Shown here piece by piece: positions 48,930-61,195 of a DNA stretch of 64,000 nucleotides. The notes under the pieces were generated by a model. The model worked only from the letters and a program-made list of their open reading frames with translations, was not told the origin of the DNA and did not search any database. The DNA is from Erythrophleum ivorense (taxonomy: Eukaryota > Streptophyta > Magnoliopsida > Fabales > Fabaceae): the NCBI GenBank assembly GCA_026724425.1, contig JAIUCV010000019.1, forward strand, positions 6,218,211 through 6,282,210, in the 5' to 3' direction. The translations under genes were made by a program, and so were the position numbers. The stretch's first letter is position 1. Each line of letters opens with the position of its first letter.

Positions 48930-49800
48930 GAATACTCATCTTAAGTCACATTTGGGCTCAAATAAGAATTTTAAAAATAAGTTAATATGAACTAGTGACT
49001 AAATCCAAACATTTCTATTTCTAACCCAAATAAGAATGTTAAAAATGAGATGAGACTAGGCTTAAACTTAAATATACATATTTCTATTTATTTAGATTAA
49101 ACCCCAATAGACTTTTGATAACAAGTTAGGCTTGGACTCTATCTCATGCTAAAATAAAAATTCTGAAATTGAACTTTGGATCTAGACATCTCTAATTAGG
49201 TCATAAAAAGTTTAAAAATGAATTAGACTCAAACTTGGGTAAGTCAAGTGCGAATAAGAATTATGCTTTGGTTCAAATACTTTTAGACACAATTGGACCT
49301 AAATATGATTATTTTTTTAAAAAAAGAGATAGATCTAGTATAAGCTCATGTCCAAATTTTTTTTTATCTAGGCCAAGCTTAAGCTCAAATAAGAAGTTTA
49401 GAAATGAGCCATGACTAGGCTTGGTATTAGACTAGTTGAGCTCAAACCTAAATTGAAATTTTGAAAATGAAATGAACTTAGGCTTGGATATTGACTTTTC
49501 TATTCATGATTGAATAGAAATTTTGACAAAAGGATAGACTTATATTCAAGTATAAGTCAAAAAAAAAAATTTATTTGAGTCAAGCGAGGTTAAACCCAAA
49601 ATTTGAAACTTAAAAATGTTTAAGATTGGCCCTAGATTTAGATATAGACATTTCTAGTCTAAGAAAACTCAAATCAAAATAAGAAGTTTAAAAATGAGCC
49701 CAAGCTGAGACCCGAACATTTTTATTTAGGCTAGGCTTAAGTGTAAAATGGAATTTTGAAAGAAAATTGTGTTTAGGCTTAAATCTAGTTCTCTTTCTAA
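48930..49800. repeat. degenerate tandem array, unit about 70-80 bp
   Basis: About 11 strongly diverged copies are seen of a unit containing CTCAAATAAGAATTTTAAAA, ATGAG, CTAGGCTT and AACATTTCTATTTAGG. Clear copies start near 48957, 49025, 49205, 49380, 49440 and 49665. All are in one orientation and have no coding capacity. Confidence 0.65.
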
Positions 49801-51150
49801 AACACCTAATCCTTGCCATTTGATCAAGCTTCTCTACTACTGTGATTACTGCTAGCAGCCAACTTGTGATTATTGTTTATTATTGCATCACTAACAACTA
49901 CTTCACCATGACTAATCATTGTTTACCATATATATTTTTTGATTAAATTAGTATTTTAGTCCCATAATTTTATGTAAATTTTTAAATTGATCCTTTAAAT
50001 TTTAAAGGTGTCAGAATGGTCCTTTATTTTATTTCATCTCTAAGTGTCATCAATTGTTAAGTTTATCAACTTAATCATTGTTGAGATTGCTTTAATTATA
50101 TTGAGATAACATCTCATGTAATTGTTAACTTCATTAGGTGTCTAATTTCTAAAAGTCTTCATTGAAACCTAAACAAATTTATAAGGAAGAAAAAAGTTAT
50201 GAAGAAGACACATGTGATTGCTCCTCCTAAGACTTAAAATTGGGTCTAGTGCTAATGAGGGTGGTATGCCTTTTGCTTATGTAAAGAGTGGAAGTGGGGA
50301 GATTTGAGCTAATCAATATGCAAAAATGGTGAAATTTTGTTTATATTCCTAGGATACTTAAGCATGATGAGATAAGGATGGGGAAAAATTGAAATGAAAT
50401 GACAAAATGCCCTTACTTGGAATGACATGTGATACGTATTTAGATTAAGGTGGCTTGTTTCAATTTACATAAATATTAACGTTAGAGTATTAGACAAAAA
50501 TTTTAATGAATGGCAATTTTGGCTTGATTTGCACCAACTTTACTTGCCCTAACCCATTTAGAACTTAGTTTAAATTTGCCTCAATTGACAAGGTATCGAG
50601 GCAAATTTGGAGGAAAAAAAACTTGAATAGAAATGTTCGAGTTTAGGGCAAAGTCAAAGCACAATGTCCTAATTCATTCCTTGCCTCAAACTTGCCTCAT
50701 TTATTAAAAGGCAAATATATTTGTTATTTAGTCAATTATTTAATTTCATTTAATTTTTAACATAAAATTGTGTAGTTGTTTACCTAGAAGCAAAATTATC
50801 TACTCTATCATTCTATTTATCCACTTTGGTGTTGCGTCTTGTAAGATTTTGTTGTTCTTTTATTTGATTTATTGTGAATAAGTGTTTTGTCTTCACCCAT
50901 CTTGTTTCACCTCAATCCCTGAGAGGTTTGGATATGGGGAAAAATTAAAATAAAGAAAAGACTCACAAAAGTATAGGATAAGAATGAGATAGATTATAAG
51001 TGAATAGAATTAGAATAGGTAATGAAAAATCCACTCAGATTTGCACCATTATCATCTTGATCCATAGTCAACTTTTAAAATTAATAGGAATTTATATATT
51101 TTGCCAATGTAATTTTAATATTTGTATTTAAATGTAAGATTAAATTACTT
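49801..51150. other. AT-rich spacer
   Basis: I see no gene here. The stretch at 49945-50050 (TTAGTCCCATAATTTTATGT and following) resembles half of a foldback MITE of the type seen at 51152-51545. Confidence 0.35.
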
Positions 51151-51151
51151 A

Positions 51152-51545
51152 AAGGGGAAATTATACTTCTGATCCCTATAATTTTATTTAATTTTTAATT
51201 TAATCTTTATAATTTAAAAATTTATAATTAGATTCTTATAGTTTACAAAATTTTTAATTTATTCCTATAGTAAAATTCTACCAATATTTTGTTAAATTTT
51301 CTGATATAATTAATTATATATTATTTTAATACTCTAAATATGTATGATTTATGCTGACCAAACAAATAAAAGTAGACAATGAAGCAAAATCAACTTACAT
51401 ATGTGGCAAAATATTAACAAAAATATAATAATAGGGACTAAATTGAAAATTATTTAAATTATAAGGATCTAATTATAAATTTTAAATTATAAAGACTAAA
51501 TTAAAAATTGAGTGAAATTATAAACGTCAAAAGTATATTTTTTTC
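51152..51545. mobile_element. foldback MITE with long terminal inverted repeats
   Basis: The left 130 bp (AAATTATACTTCTGATCCCT, TTTAATTTAATCTTTATAATTT) and the reverse complement of the right 130 bp (AAATATACTTTTGACG, TTTAATTTAGTCTTTATAATTT) pair nearly throughout. The centre is unpaired and AT-rich. It is non-coding; the exact ends are uncertain by a few bases. Confidence 0.65.
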
Positions 51546-51974
51546 TTATTTAAATTTTATGTAATATTTAACACTTTTTTATAAATTCAAGAATCTCTTT
51601 AATTTTCTTAATCCTATAGATTGTAAGTAAGATTTTATACATGACCAAATGACCTACTTGGCTTGGTCATATCGACTTAGGTCGAAAAAAAAATTGAGTC
51701 AATCATATTAATTAGGTTTGTCTAACTTAGTATGGTCATATATTTTTTTAAAAAATTTTATTTTATAAAAATTTTAATTTTTTTGGAAATAAAATATAAT
51801 TTTATAAAAAATTATATAAACTTTTATTTTTAAGGATTATTTTTCAATTTGTATAAAAAAATCTCCTTCCAAAACAAATTGGCCACATCATATCAATCCA
51901 AACCTAAAAAAATTAATCCAATACTAAATTGAGCAAGACATCATACTACAAAAGAAACTCTGTAGCTTTGTGCT

Positions 51975-52495
51975 CCCCTTAGGGTGTGTTTGGTTAGAGG
52001 TTTTTGGAGGGGAGAGGAGGGGAGGAAAGGGAGATAAGATGTTTGGTTAGACAAAATTGGAAGGGAGGGGAAGGGAAGGGAAGGGAGGGAAGTGGAGGCA
52101 AATTTCCTTCCTCTCCAAATTGGGAGGTTTTGGAGGGGAAGAGAGGGGAGGGAAGATGTATTTTTTAAGTTGTAATTTATTTTATTGTTACTTAATTTTT
52201 AATGTTTTAATATTTAATAAAAATTAAAATAATTTTTTTCATCAGAAATTAAAAATAAAAAAAATTGGAATTTATAATTTTTTTAAAAAAAATATTGATA
52301 TAAATAACTTTTTTATAAAAAATAAAATTAAAATAATATAAGAGTAAATTTGTCCAAATATAATTATCTCTCATCCCCTCTCCTCCTCTCCTAAACTAAA
52401 CAATAATCTCTCATTCTCTCCCTCCCCTTCTAACCAAATAGAATTTATTAAATCTCTTCTCCTCTCCTCCCATCCGTTTGAACCAAAACAGTAAC
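51975..52495. mobile_element. hAT-type MITE with G-rich/C-rich arms
   Basis: The left arm starts GGGTGTGTTTGGTT and continues with G-rich purine runs (GGGAGGGGAAGGGAA). The right arm has C-rich pyrimidine runs (CTCCTCTCCT) and ends near CCGTTTGAACCAAAACAG, roughly the inverted form. Such GTGTTTGGTT ends and pairing arms are typical of hAT MITEs in plants. The middle is AT-rich. Confidence 0.6.
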
Positions 52496-52520
52496 GACAA
52501 AAAGATATTCGTCTCTTAGC

Positions 52521-52661
52521 ATGAAGAATGAGGATGGAGAACGCCAGAGAGTGGGGGCTACCCCGATTCCATCTTTGAGTGTTGCTGGCAGCAGCCTAGC
52601 ACTTCCCCAAAAGCTCTCCCGCGAGGGTGAATTGAAAATAGTTGCAATCCCACGTGCATAG
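52521..52661 (+). other. short GC-richer open frame (46 codons), unknown
   Basis: An ATG frame of 46 codons ends at TAG 52659-52661. Its base composition is clearly higher in G+C than its surroundings and its codons look protein-like (a Ser/Leu-rich GSSLALPQKLSREGELK part). I do not recognise it. It could be a fragment of a captured exon just beyond the MITE, or chance. Confidence 0.2.
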
Positions 52662-54480
52662 CGCTACTCATGAATAATGCGAAGCAATATTTTATTCACT
52701 CACACTTTTTTTATAGAGAATTTTTTATTCCCCTGTCCTTCCAAAAACATTTTCGAGACTCGTCAGATGAAATAAATAAATAAATAAATAATATATATAT
52801 ACATTGTAATCTTTACTTATAAATGTTGTATTTTTTAATTTAAAAAATTATAATTTATTCATTTCATAAAATTATAAAAATATTCTCTGCATGTTTGATG
52901 CGACGTCTTTTTTGTCTTCCCTTGTCCTACTAACCTATGAATCGCTTTCACATGCATATGTTTTTTTTTGGCCCACAATCGCTTTCATGTTTAGCCTCTA
53001 GTGATTAGTATTTGTAACTAACGCCTCTTCTAAGAATTTAAAAATTAAGCTGTCATTACGTGTAACAACAGACATCTTAACAAACCAGAAAAATTTGCTA
53101 CGTGATTAGCCTATAATATCCTGCCAGTACATTTATAATTGTTTAAGTCTAAACCCCTCATAACAAAACGGTTGTCAACAGTCACTACCTACCGTTGGGC
53201 CTCTATGGTGTTTTACTCAAGCTCAAGAGGATCGCCATGGACGTCCTGAAACGGTGCTCCTAGTTTATGGGTGTATCGGAATTCCCATCCAATTTGGACT
53301 AACTTGGATTCTCTACAATTTTGACCTAACTGTACAGATTAAATTTAGAGAGATAGAGAGAATGAGAAATTCACTCACTCCTTTCTTTTCTTCTCTATCT
53401 TTCTCTTATTAGATCCCTTCTAATATTGTAGAGAATTTAGTTCAAATCTGGACACATTGAATCATGTAAAAATGAATGCCATGGATATTTGATCAAGGAA
53501 GAAGAGAAAGACAAAAGGGATATTAAATAATACAAAGGATACTTTAGTATTTGTATATAATTAAAGTTTTTAATTTTAGATGATTGGGAGCTTATTTTAA
53601 TAGAACTTAAAAAACAAGGGTTAATTGCCTTTTTTTTTTTTGAGTCATTGCAATTGCAGTAAAAATAAAAATGGGTGTGTAATTTTTTCAAACTAAAATG
53701 GATAGGGAATCTAATCATATAAGAGATCAAGGAAATTTATAATTTTAAAATTAAAAGAGTTGTTATATTAAGAAAAAAAATTTATATACAATTATTTATA
53801 ATCTTGTTATCAAGTTTTTCAATTAGAATATAACAAGTGTATAAAAGTCTAATGATAATATAATAAATATCTGATTTTTGCAGATAATTATATAAATTTT
53901 ATATTAAATTATACAATTATCATATTATTTTTAAAAAATCATATACTTATTATGTTTTAATTGAAGAAACTGATAAACATTTAAGTGTAGCGCTCATATT
54001 AATTAAGATGGATAATGCTTTGTTAATTTCTACTAGCAAATTATCATTCTTACTAATTAAACTTTAAATTCACGGCATCTTCTAAATTCTAACCATTCCA
54101 AGTGAAAAGAAATAAATTTATAAAGCATGTTTTATTACCACAGACTCAAGTTATTCCGAAAGTTAAATAATTCGGCTTTAAATCTCAAATTGAACCAAAA
54201 ATAAATAAATAAATTATACTTTGTTGGTTATTAAAGGATGGAATTAACAGAAAGAGATAATATTCTCGATGCTATAATGTAGGAAATGTGGAAGGAATAT
54301 AAATATGCATTGAAAATTATTCAAAAATAATGGATACATTGCTATTTCATTTGTATTTTGCACAAGACCGGTGTCCTATAACATCAATTGGTTGCTTGAT
54401 GGAGGAAATGAAATGTATAGCTCAATTGCATGCATTACACCGCGTCTACAATGGCTAGACGATACAAGAATGATCAACAA
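52662..54480. other. AT-rich spacer downstream of RHM
   Basis: No gene is recognised. There is a short (ATAA)n run near 52770. The minus-strand frame 53437-53730 is low-complexity and unsupported. Confidence 0.4.
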
Positions 54481-54758
54481 AATGGGATATAAGTAAGCAA
54501 CAAAAGTATACAAACAAGTTTGCAGATCACATAAAGCTCTTAAGCACCTATCTGAGGTTGCCAGTGGTAGAGGACACTAAATTAGGAATATAGCTCTGGG
54601 AATGATAAGGAAAGAACCATGCTTAACACAAACATAATACTTGGCAACCACTAGAACAGTAATTAGATATAACTAACAATGAAATGATGAGTGAATCTAA
54701 ATGCCATGTAACCTGGTACCAATGCAGAGGAGAATAGTTGTGTTGTCTCTAGACTTGC
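54481..54758 (-). other. probable 3' UTR of the RHM gene
   Basis: This is the sequence just after the RHM stop. Its composition is more even than the spacer further out. Several AATAAA-like stretches lie beyond it, but the poly(A) site cannot be fixed without transcripts. Confidence 0.35.
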
Positions 54759-56859
54759 TTAATTTTTACTAGTTTTCTTGTTTGGCTCAAAAACATACTT
54801 GATCAGTGATTCCTTTATGGGGAGCAATTCTGGGAACTCTTTCTTCAATTTTGTAGCATCCATCTCGTTGTTGCTTCGGGGAGCAACTATCACCTTGGCT
54901 TGCTCTTCCAGTGTGAAGTTGTTCCACTTGAAGCTGGGGTTGATGTAGTCTCTGTACATCTCGAGGATCTCATTATGGCTCACAACACCGGGGTTTGTGA
55001 AGTTCCAGATGCCCCTTAAGTTCCGCTTCGCCATCTCGATTGAAATAGGCAGAAGTTCATCCAAGATAGTCATGCTGTTAGGAATGTTAACCACTTTGTT
55101 ATAACGAGAGATCTTGGTAATGAAGTTGCGTGGGTTATTCAGATCAGATGAAATTGGCATGCGAACCCTAAGAGTGCAGACATTGTCATATTCTTTCAAA
55201 AGCTCTTCAACCTGGAAGAAATTCAAGGAAGGGTTATCAGCGGGATTTCATAACAAAAGCAGGACTAAACCTTATCATGTACACAAACTTACTAACCATA
55301 GCCTTTGTTTTGGAATAGAAAGAACCAGTGAAATTGGGTTTGTCTTCCTCTTTAAATCCAATGCCAGAACCCTCTGGATGCGTTGCATCATACTCGAATA
55401 TACACCCAGTAGCATAGTTTATCATCAAGAGGCCGTGCTCTCTGCAGACATCAGCCAATGTTAAAGTACCAGCAACATTGGTGCGGATGGTTTCTGTTTT
55501 ATGAGATTCACACCAATCAACGTTGGGTCTGCCAGTGACTCCTGCCGCATTAAAAACATGAGTTGGCTTCACAATTAGAAGATCTGCCAAAAGTGAAGCG
55601 CGATCCTGTAGGCGCCCTTTTCCATATTCATATGGAATCCCTTGTTTTTCACATAGTTTTCCAAGTAGACCCCCAATCCACCCTGTTCTACCGTAGATCA
55701 AGAACTTAAAAGGATGTTTCTGCTGAGAACCAGCGAGCTTGGGTGATGGAACAACCATTCGAGGATTAGTTGTGACATAAGATTCAGATTTTTCCTCTTC
55801 AGATCCATCAAAAAATTTCTCTATTCCACCAGGCATCATCAGCATCCTTGGATGAGGAAGCAATGCCCCAGTGACATCACCCCACCAATCAGGGTTCTTG
55901 ATATACCAATCCATGGTTTTCTTCAACCCCTCTTCCCAAGTGGTCCTCTCAGACCAACCCAAGTTCTTCAGCTTTTGATCATCCAGAAAGTACCTCTGAT
56001 CATTGAATGGTCTGTTCTCTACAAAGTTTATACTAGTATCTGGGTCCCTTGAAAATAGCCTGCATATATCTTTAGCTACATCAATAACTCTCCTTTCCTT
56101 CTTAGTCCCGATATTGTAAACATGACCAACCTCTCCCCTGTGAAGGATAACTTCAAAAGCCTCTGCAACATCTTCACAATATAAATAACTCCTCACATTA
56201 GAACCATCCCCATGAATTGGAAGAGGCTTTCCTTGCATAGCCAAAAGGATGAACTTCGGAATTAACTTCTCCGGAAACTGATTGGGCCCATAGACATTGT
56301 TTCCACGAGTTGTGATCACAGGCAACCCATATGACCTACCATATGCCATGACAAGCATTTCTGCTCCAGCTTTTGTTGCAGAGTATGGGTTTGTGGGAAG
56401 AAGTTGAGAAGCCTCATGATTTCCAACCACAGCATCCTCATCTGTCTCCCCATAGACCTCATCCGTGCTCACATGAATGAACCTTTTGATCTGGCCAGTG
56501 ACCTTGCAGGCTTCTAATAGGACGTGAGTACCATATATGTTGTTCTTGGTGAACTCAAAGCTATTACCAAATGAATTGTCAACATGGGTCTGGGCAGCAA
56601 AGTGCATAATTGTGTCAATGGACTCAGTTATGAGAAGATAGTTGACAAGGTCAGCACTTCCAATGTCGCCCTTCACAAACTTGAAGTTGGGAGATGATTT
56701 TGAAGGAAGGAGATTCTTCAAATTAGAACAATAATCAAGTTTGTCAAGCACAACAATCTTGTAGTCAGGATAGTTCCGAATAAGGCGATTGGCAACATGA
56801 GATGCAATAAATCCAGCTGCCCCAGTGATGAGGATATTCTTTGGGGTATGCGTAGCCAT
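54759..56859 (-). CDS. RHM1: UDP-rhamnose synthase (RHM), two coding exons, intact
   Basis: This cytosolic enzyme converts UDP-glucose to UDP-rhamnose (4,6-dehydration, then 3,5-epimerisation and 4-reduction), the donor for pectin and flavonoid rhamnosides. Exon 1 is 56859-55297 (521 codons), the intron 55296-55212 (GT-AG), exon 2 55211-54759 (150 codons plus TAA), giving 671 residues, normal for plant RHM. The N-terminal dehydratase has the NAD-binding TGAAGFIASH (residues 12-21), STDEVYGE and the YxxxK pair in NPYSATKAG. The C-terminal epimerase/reductase has the NADPH-binding YGRTGWIGGLLG and YSKTKAM. Start: the ATG at 56857-56859 (MATHTPKN). The frame is also open three codons upstream but has no ATG there. 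The intron splits AM from VEELL. No defect is seen. Which RHM paralogue it is cannot be told. Confidence 0.96.
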
Positions 56860-56871
56860 GTCAAGCAACTT

Positions 56872-57743
56872 CTAAAGTACAAATCACTGTATATCAATTG
56901 GAACCACAAGCAGGAAAAAAACATTTTAATAAATGATAACAAGACAAAAATAAAACACGCAGATTATAACAGCCATCACAACAGATGCAAATCTCATCAT
57001 AAACAGAATAACCTCATATCAAAAGGCAGATTGACATCTGGAAAAAAAGATTAAGCGGACAGAATTGTGAGGAAATTTATCATCTGCAGGAAAATGATCA
57101 ACAGATCATTGTTCCAAGTTCATCAGATCATTCCTCCAATGCTCATCAGAGGTCCAGGAGAAAACGAAGCAGAGCAATACATTTTCATGATTCAATTCAT
57201 TCAGATGAGAAGAAAAAAGACGAACTGTCACAGCATTCTGCAATCAAATTACGAGAAGGAAAACAAACAACGGAATACGTGAAGCTTTGGCTTTTCTATC
57301 CGTTTGCGCTCTTTCTAGGCAATGGAAATACGAAAATAAGCATCAAGACCCAGATTGCACAAAAGCATTGCAAAATGTAGCAAAATTTACATAACCAAAC
57401 ACAATAACCAGATTCAAGCATACGAATGTACTTGAAACTACATATGGAACCCATTTTGACATTCAGATCTAATTTTTCAGCTGCAGTATTCATAAAGACC
57501 AATACCAAAGTAGGTACTACAGAGACAAATCAAGGACAACTTTCTATTCCAACGACGATCATCCTCACAATTATCACGGATCCAAGAAAACTGGACAATA
57601 CCCAGATCATAAAATGTACCCATTACCCTAAATTTCAATCATTTTCAGAAAAAAATTACAAAAGGGAAATTGGCAATAGCCGGGTCATAAAAAGTTACAA
57701 GGACCACAAAAAATTCTAAGAACAGAGAACTAGATCGACTTAC
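56872..57743 (-). other. 5'-UTR intron of RHM (872 bp)
   Basis: On the minus strand a perfect donor (TTTT then GTAAGTCG, starting at 57743) and an acceptor (TACTTTAG then AAGTTGCTTGAC, ending at 56872) enclose AT-rich sequence, with the acceptor only 12 bases before the ATG. Leader introns are common in plant housekeeping sugar-nucleotide genes and can raise expression. This is inferred from splice signals alone. Confidence 0.6.
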
Positions 57744-57885
57744 AAAATTGATATCAGATTCACTCCGATCAGCCAAGGAAGCTAACCCACCCAGAGAAAA
57801 AAAGAAGAATGATCAAGAAAAGAGAGAGACTTTTCAAAGACAAAAATGGAAGACACAATCACAGATATGGGAGTCCCCTGAGAAA
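57744..57885 (-). other. probable non-coding first exon of RHM
   Basis: This runs from an estimated transcription start about 30 bp after the TATA box to the donor at 57743. On the minus strand it is rich in CT runs (AAAAGTCTCTCTCTTTTCTT), typical of plant 5' leaders. Confidence 0.5.
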
Positions 57886-57905
57886 AGGAATTGGAGGAGG
57901 CTGTT

Positions 57906-57917
57906 GTGTATATATAT
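57906..57917 (-). promoter_or_regulatory. TATA box of RHM
   Basis: The minus strand reads ATATATATA about 30 bases before the proposed first exon. It is the only strong TATA element close upstream of the leader. Confidence 0.45.
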
Positions 57918-59814
57918 GCGTCTGTAAATCAAGTGAGACAGTTAAGCGGAGCCAGAGGTTCAGATTCAATGACCTAATCGCCCTCAGTTCTTGACGAAAT
58001 TACGCGATTGACGGTTAGTGGGACCCTTCAATTTTTCGTTTTTTGGATGAAGGGACCCATGCCTTTTCGAAGTGATTATAATATGATTGATCAGTTTTTG
58101 AATGACTTTTGTGGGGATGAGAGTGCTTGATCAAGTGAGGTCGAGACCACGCAGGATCTAGCTCCACCAGGATCTTATTGGATCACTGACTCATAGGACG
58201 GTGTTCATTGGGTGTGCTTTGTGTAGCCAATACAAAAACATAGAAACAGAACGGAGCACGAACATTCAGTGGATCAAAATTTGTCATGTGTATATGCGGT
58301 GCCTATTGTATAATGTAAATTCTGAGCATGAGGTGTATGTATACGTAGTGTATCTAAAATTTTTGAACATAACTATTTTTTTATGTGATTGTAAAAAGAT
58401 CTATTTTTAAATATTTTTGCAAACAAAATTACATTACAGTAATCTTTTTTATTTTAAAAATAATAAAAGAAGTAATGGGAAATAATACTAAAAAAATTCT
58501 CTCATTTGTATTTTATCTTCTCTTTCTTATCCTATAATGTCTATAAAGATTATATTTAAGTATAGTTTCTTATATATTTAATATTAGATTCTCTAATTAA
58601 AATATGATAATTATATAATTTTTTAACAATTTCGTAACAAGTGTATAGTTTAATAGAGAAATTATAAATTTATTTATAAAAATCATATATTTTATATTTT
58701 AATTAAAAAATATAATAATAAAGATATAAAAAATTATATATAAATTTTTTTATATTATATTTTATCAATGTATTAGCATATTACTTTAAAATTAAATCTT
58801 CAAGAAGATCCCAAAAACTATATAGTATAAATAAATATATGTGTTTGTGTGTGTATTGATTTAATATATCTATATTGAATTTAGGTTGAATTCAAAATTT
58901 TTAATATCCTTGATCCATTTCCTTTTCTCACATGCCTCGTGTTACATGCAATTTATATTTAATTCAAAATTTTAACTGTCATTGATCCCTATCCTTTTCT
59001 CCCTTGCCTCATGTTAATTGCACCAAAAGCTATGTTTCAACTGAAAATTTTTCTTTTTCAAGATAAAATAACGCAAGGCCAAACATTTAGACGACTCTTT
59101 TTTTGAAAAATAAATATATAAAATTATAATGGCTTAATTTTTTAAATAAAGTAAAATCAGACAAAGAAGAAAATTAATACAAGTACTCCCTTTTATACTT
59201 TAATATTTGCAAAATTCAAGTTTGACTTTTAAAAAAAATTATATCCTTTAGTAGCTTGAAATATTTATATATAATTTGACTTATTAACCGTAAGTCTTCA
59301 GGATATATAGTATTTCGCATTTTGACGACTTTGCTTATAAATGATTGAGGCCTAATTTGTAATTTGACCGTAATCTTATCTAATGATGAGTTGAAGAATC
59401 TTTAGCCGCCATAAGAATGTTAGTATAGTATTTCAAAATAGCACTGAAGGTAAAAATATTAGGCACCATTTTGGAATACTGACCCTAATTAAAGAGAAAT
59501 TTTCTATATACTATTCAATGGAGATAGAAAATGTTTAATGTGAAGAAAATGATTCCTTGGATTGCTTTGAATAATTCTGACTCCTGCATTAAACATTACA
59601 TTCACGTGGCTTCAATTCGGTTGATTGTGTGTTTGATTGCCTAACAAGTTTGTCAAAGATATTGTAAAACTAATTAATGTTATGTTTTAACATAATATGC
59701 ATCAAGTGGACGTACGCATGCTTTTGTATCCATATTCACCAATGTTTTATGTAGGATGATAATTTTATGCCTATTCTGAACTTGATTTGAGTAATTTTTA
59801 TTATCAAAAGACAA
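57918..59814. other. RHM upstream region and AT-rich spacer
   Basis: The first 400 bp upstream of RHM are more balanced in composition and presumably hold its promoter. The rest (58.4-59.8 kb) is very AT-rich. No gene or repeat was recognised. Confidence 0.4.
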
Positions 59815-60000
59815 ATGGAAGGGAGATTATGTTTAGATTCTATGCCCAATGACTTCTTTATTTAACTATGCCTATCTTATTTGGGTTATTCAAATTTGAT
59901 TTGGATAATGGAAGGGAGATTATGTTTAGATTCTCTACCCAATGACTTCTTTATTTAACTATGCCTATCTTATTTGGGTTATTCAAATTTGATTTGGATA
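59815..60000. repeat. 93-bp tandem duplication
   Basis: 59815-59907 and 59908-60000 are nearly identical (differences such as TATGCCC against CTACCC). A further, diverged copy in inverse orientation lies at about 60067-60125 (CCAAATAAGATGGGTATG, then GGGTAGAAAATCCAAAT), so the whole can fold back and may be a MITE with one arm duplicated. Confidence 0.8.
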
Positions 60001-60159
60001 ATTCATATTTAATTTTTTTTAGTTTTTTTTAATTTCAAATATCATTTGTTTTTATATATGAATGTTCCAAATAAGATGGGTATGACTAGGTAGAGAAGTT
60101 GATGGGTAGAAAATCCAAATTTAGAACGTAAATCTTTCTGTGAGTCTTATCATTTTCCA

Positions 60160-60649
60160 AAAAAAAAATTAAGATTTTATCTTAACCTTCTATTTATAGA
60201 CATCTTACATAGGGTCTTAATAAAATAAAACTTTTATCCAACTGTGAACACCGTATTTTATCCGGGCATACTTTAAAAATAATAATAAAATTAAACTAAT
60301 AAAAAATAAAAAAAATCAATAGATTCTTTTAGTTTCATAAGCTCAAAAAAAATCAAAGAAGAAAGAACTAAAAAAAAAAAGTAAAAGCCCATTAATCCAA
60401 AGTTAAAACAAAAAGAAAAATCAAAGAGTGTAACAAAAATCCAAAACAAATGGAATTAAAAAAAATCAAAAAGAGACTAGAAAAAGAAAGAAAAAATGAA
60501 TTAAAAAGGAAAAAATAAAATCCCACAAAGAAAAAAAAAGGTTGAAAGCAAATGAAAAAATACCCCAAAAAAATTCTCCAAAAAAGACTACAAAAAATAC
60601 CGAAACAATAAACCCAAAACAAAAACCAAAAAAAAATTAAGATTTTGAT
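60160..60649. repeat. A-rich low-complexity tract
   Basis: The plus strand is strongly A-rich (AAAAAATCAAA-type runs) over about 350 bp (60290-60640). The 121-codon minus-strand open frame across its end is Phe-rich low-complexity translation and not a gene. Confidence 0.6.
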
Positions 60650-61190
60650 AATGTGAGACTCCTTAGAAACCCATTCTAGGAATCCCAAATAATTCAGATC
60701 AGTTATCGAATTTTGGCATGCAGCACAAGAACAAATAATATAGACAATAAGCAACAAAGAACAAAGAAGAAGAAGAAGAGATGTTGGTCAATGGAATTGA
60801 ATCCTAAGAGAACCCGTCTCTTAGAACCCTAATCCGGGACGCCACAAAGGAAACCACTCCTTTGATAAGTCAAAGATTTTCTCCAGCACACAAAGGCCAC
60901 AAGAGAAACCTCACAAATCAGAAATGATTCTAAAAAGATAATTCATTCAATCTGCCATTCTTGGAGTACAAGTGGGCCTTATATAAGCATTTGAAAAATA
61001 AAACCCTAAACAGAATAATTCCTAGGTGGCGCCTTTTACACGGCGAAAAAAATAAAAGAAATTTAAATCTGAACAAATTCACCAAGAATGGTGCCTAAAA
61101 ATCTGAAATAGCAACAATCAAATTAAAACAAAATAAAACTAAGAGAATTTTATGGAAAATGGCTGATTTTGTGGAAAATGGCTAGACTCC
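60650..61190 (-). repeat. probable 3' LTR of gypsy element 3
   Basis: Directly after the pol stop (minus strand), past a short purine tract (GAAGGAG), lies about 540 bp that looks like an LTR. It has a promoter motif CTTATATAAGGCCC (about 60975-60988) and a transcribed-looking part rich in TTCT runs. Its other copy is outside the window, so the exact ends cannot be set. Confidence 0.45.
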
Positions 61191-61195
61191 TTCAA

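Noticed and set aside
55114..55464. 116-codon plus-strand open frame
   Set aside because: It lies antisense across the RHM intron and exons; the minus strand is an intact conserved gene.
57426..57719. open frames on the plus strand upstream of RHM
   Set aside because: They lie antisense in the proposed RHM leader intron and show no similarity to known proteins.
60392..60757. 121-codon Phe/Leu-rich minus-strand open frame that looks like a membrane protein
   Set aside because: It is a translation of an A/T-rich low-complexity tract, with no family pattern and no codon character.
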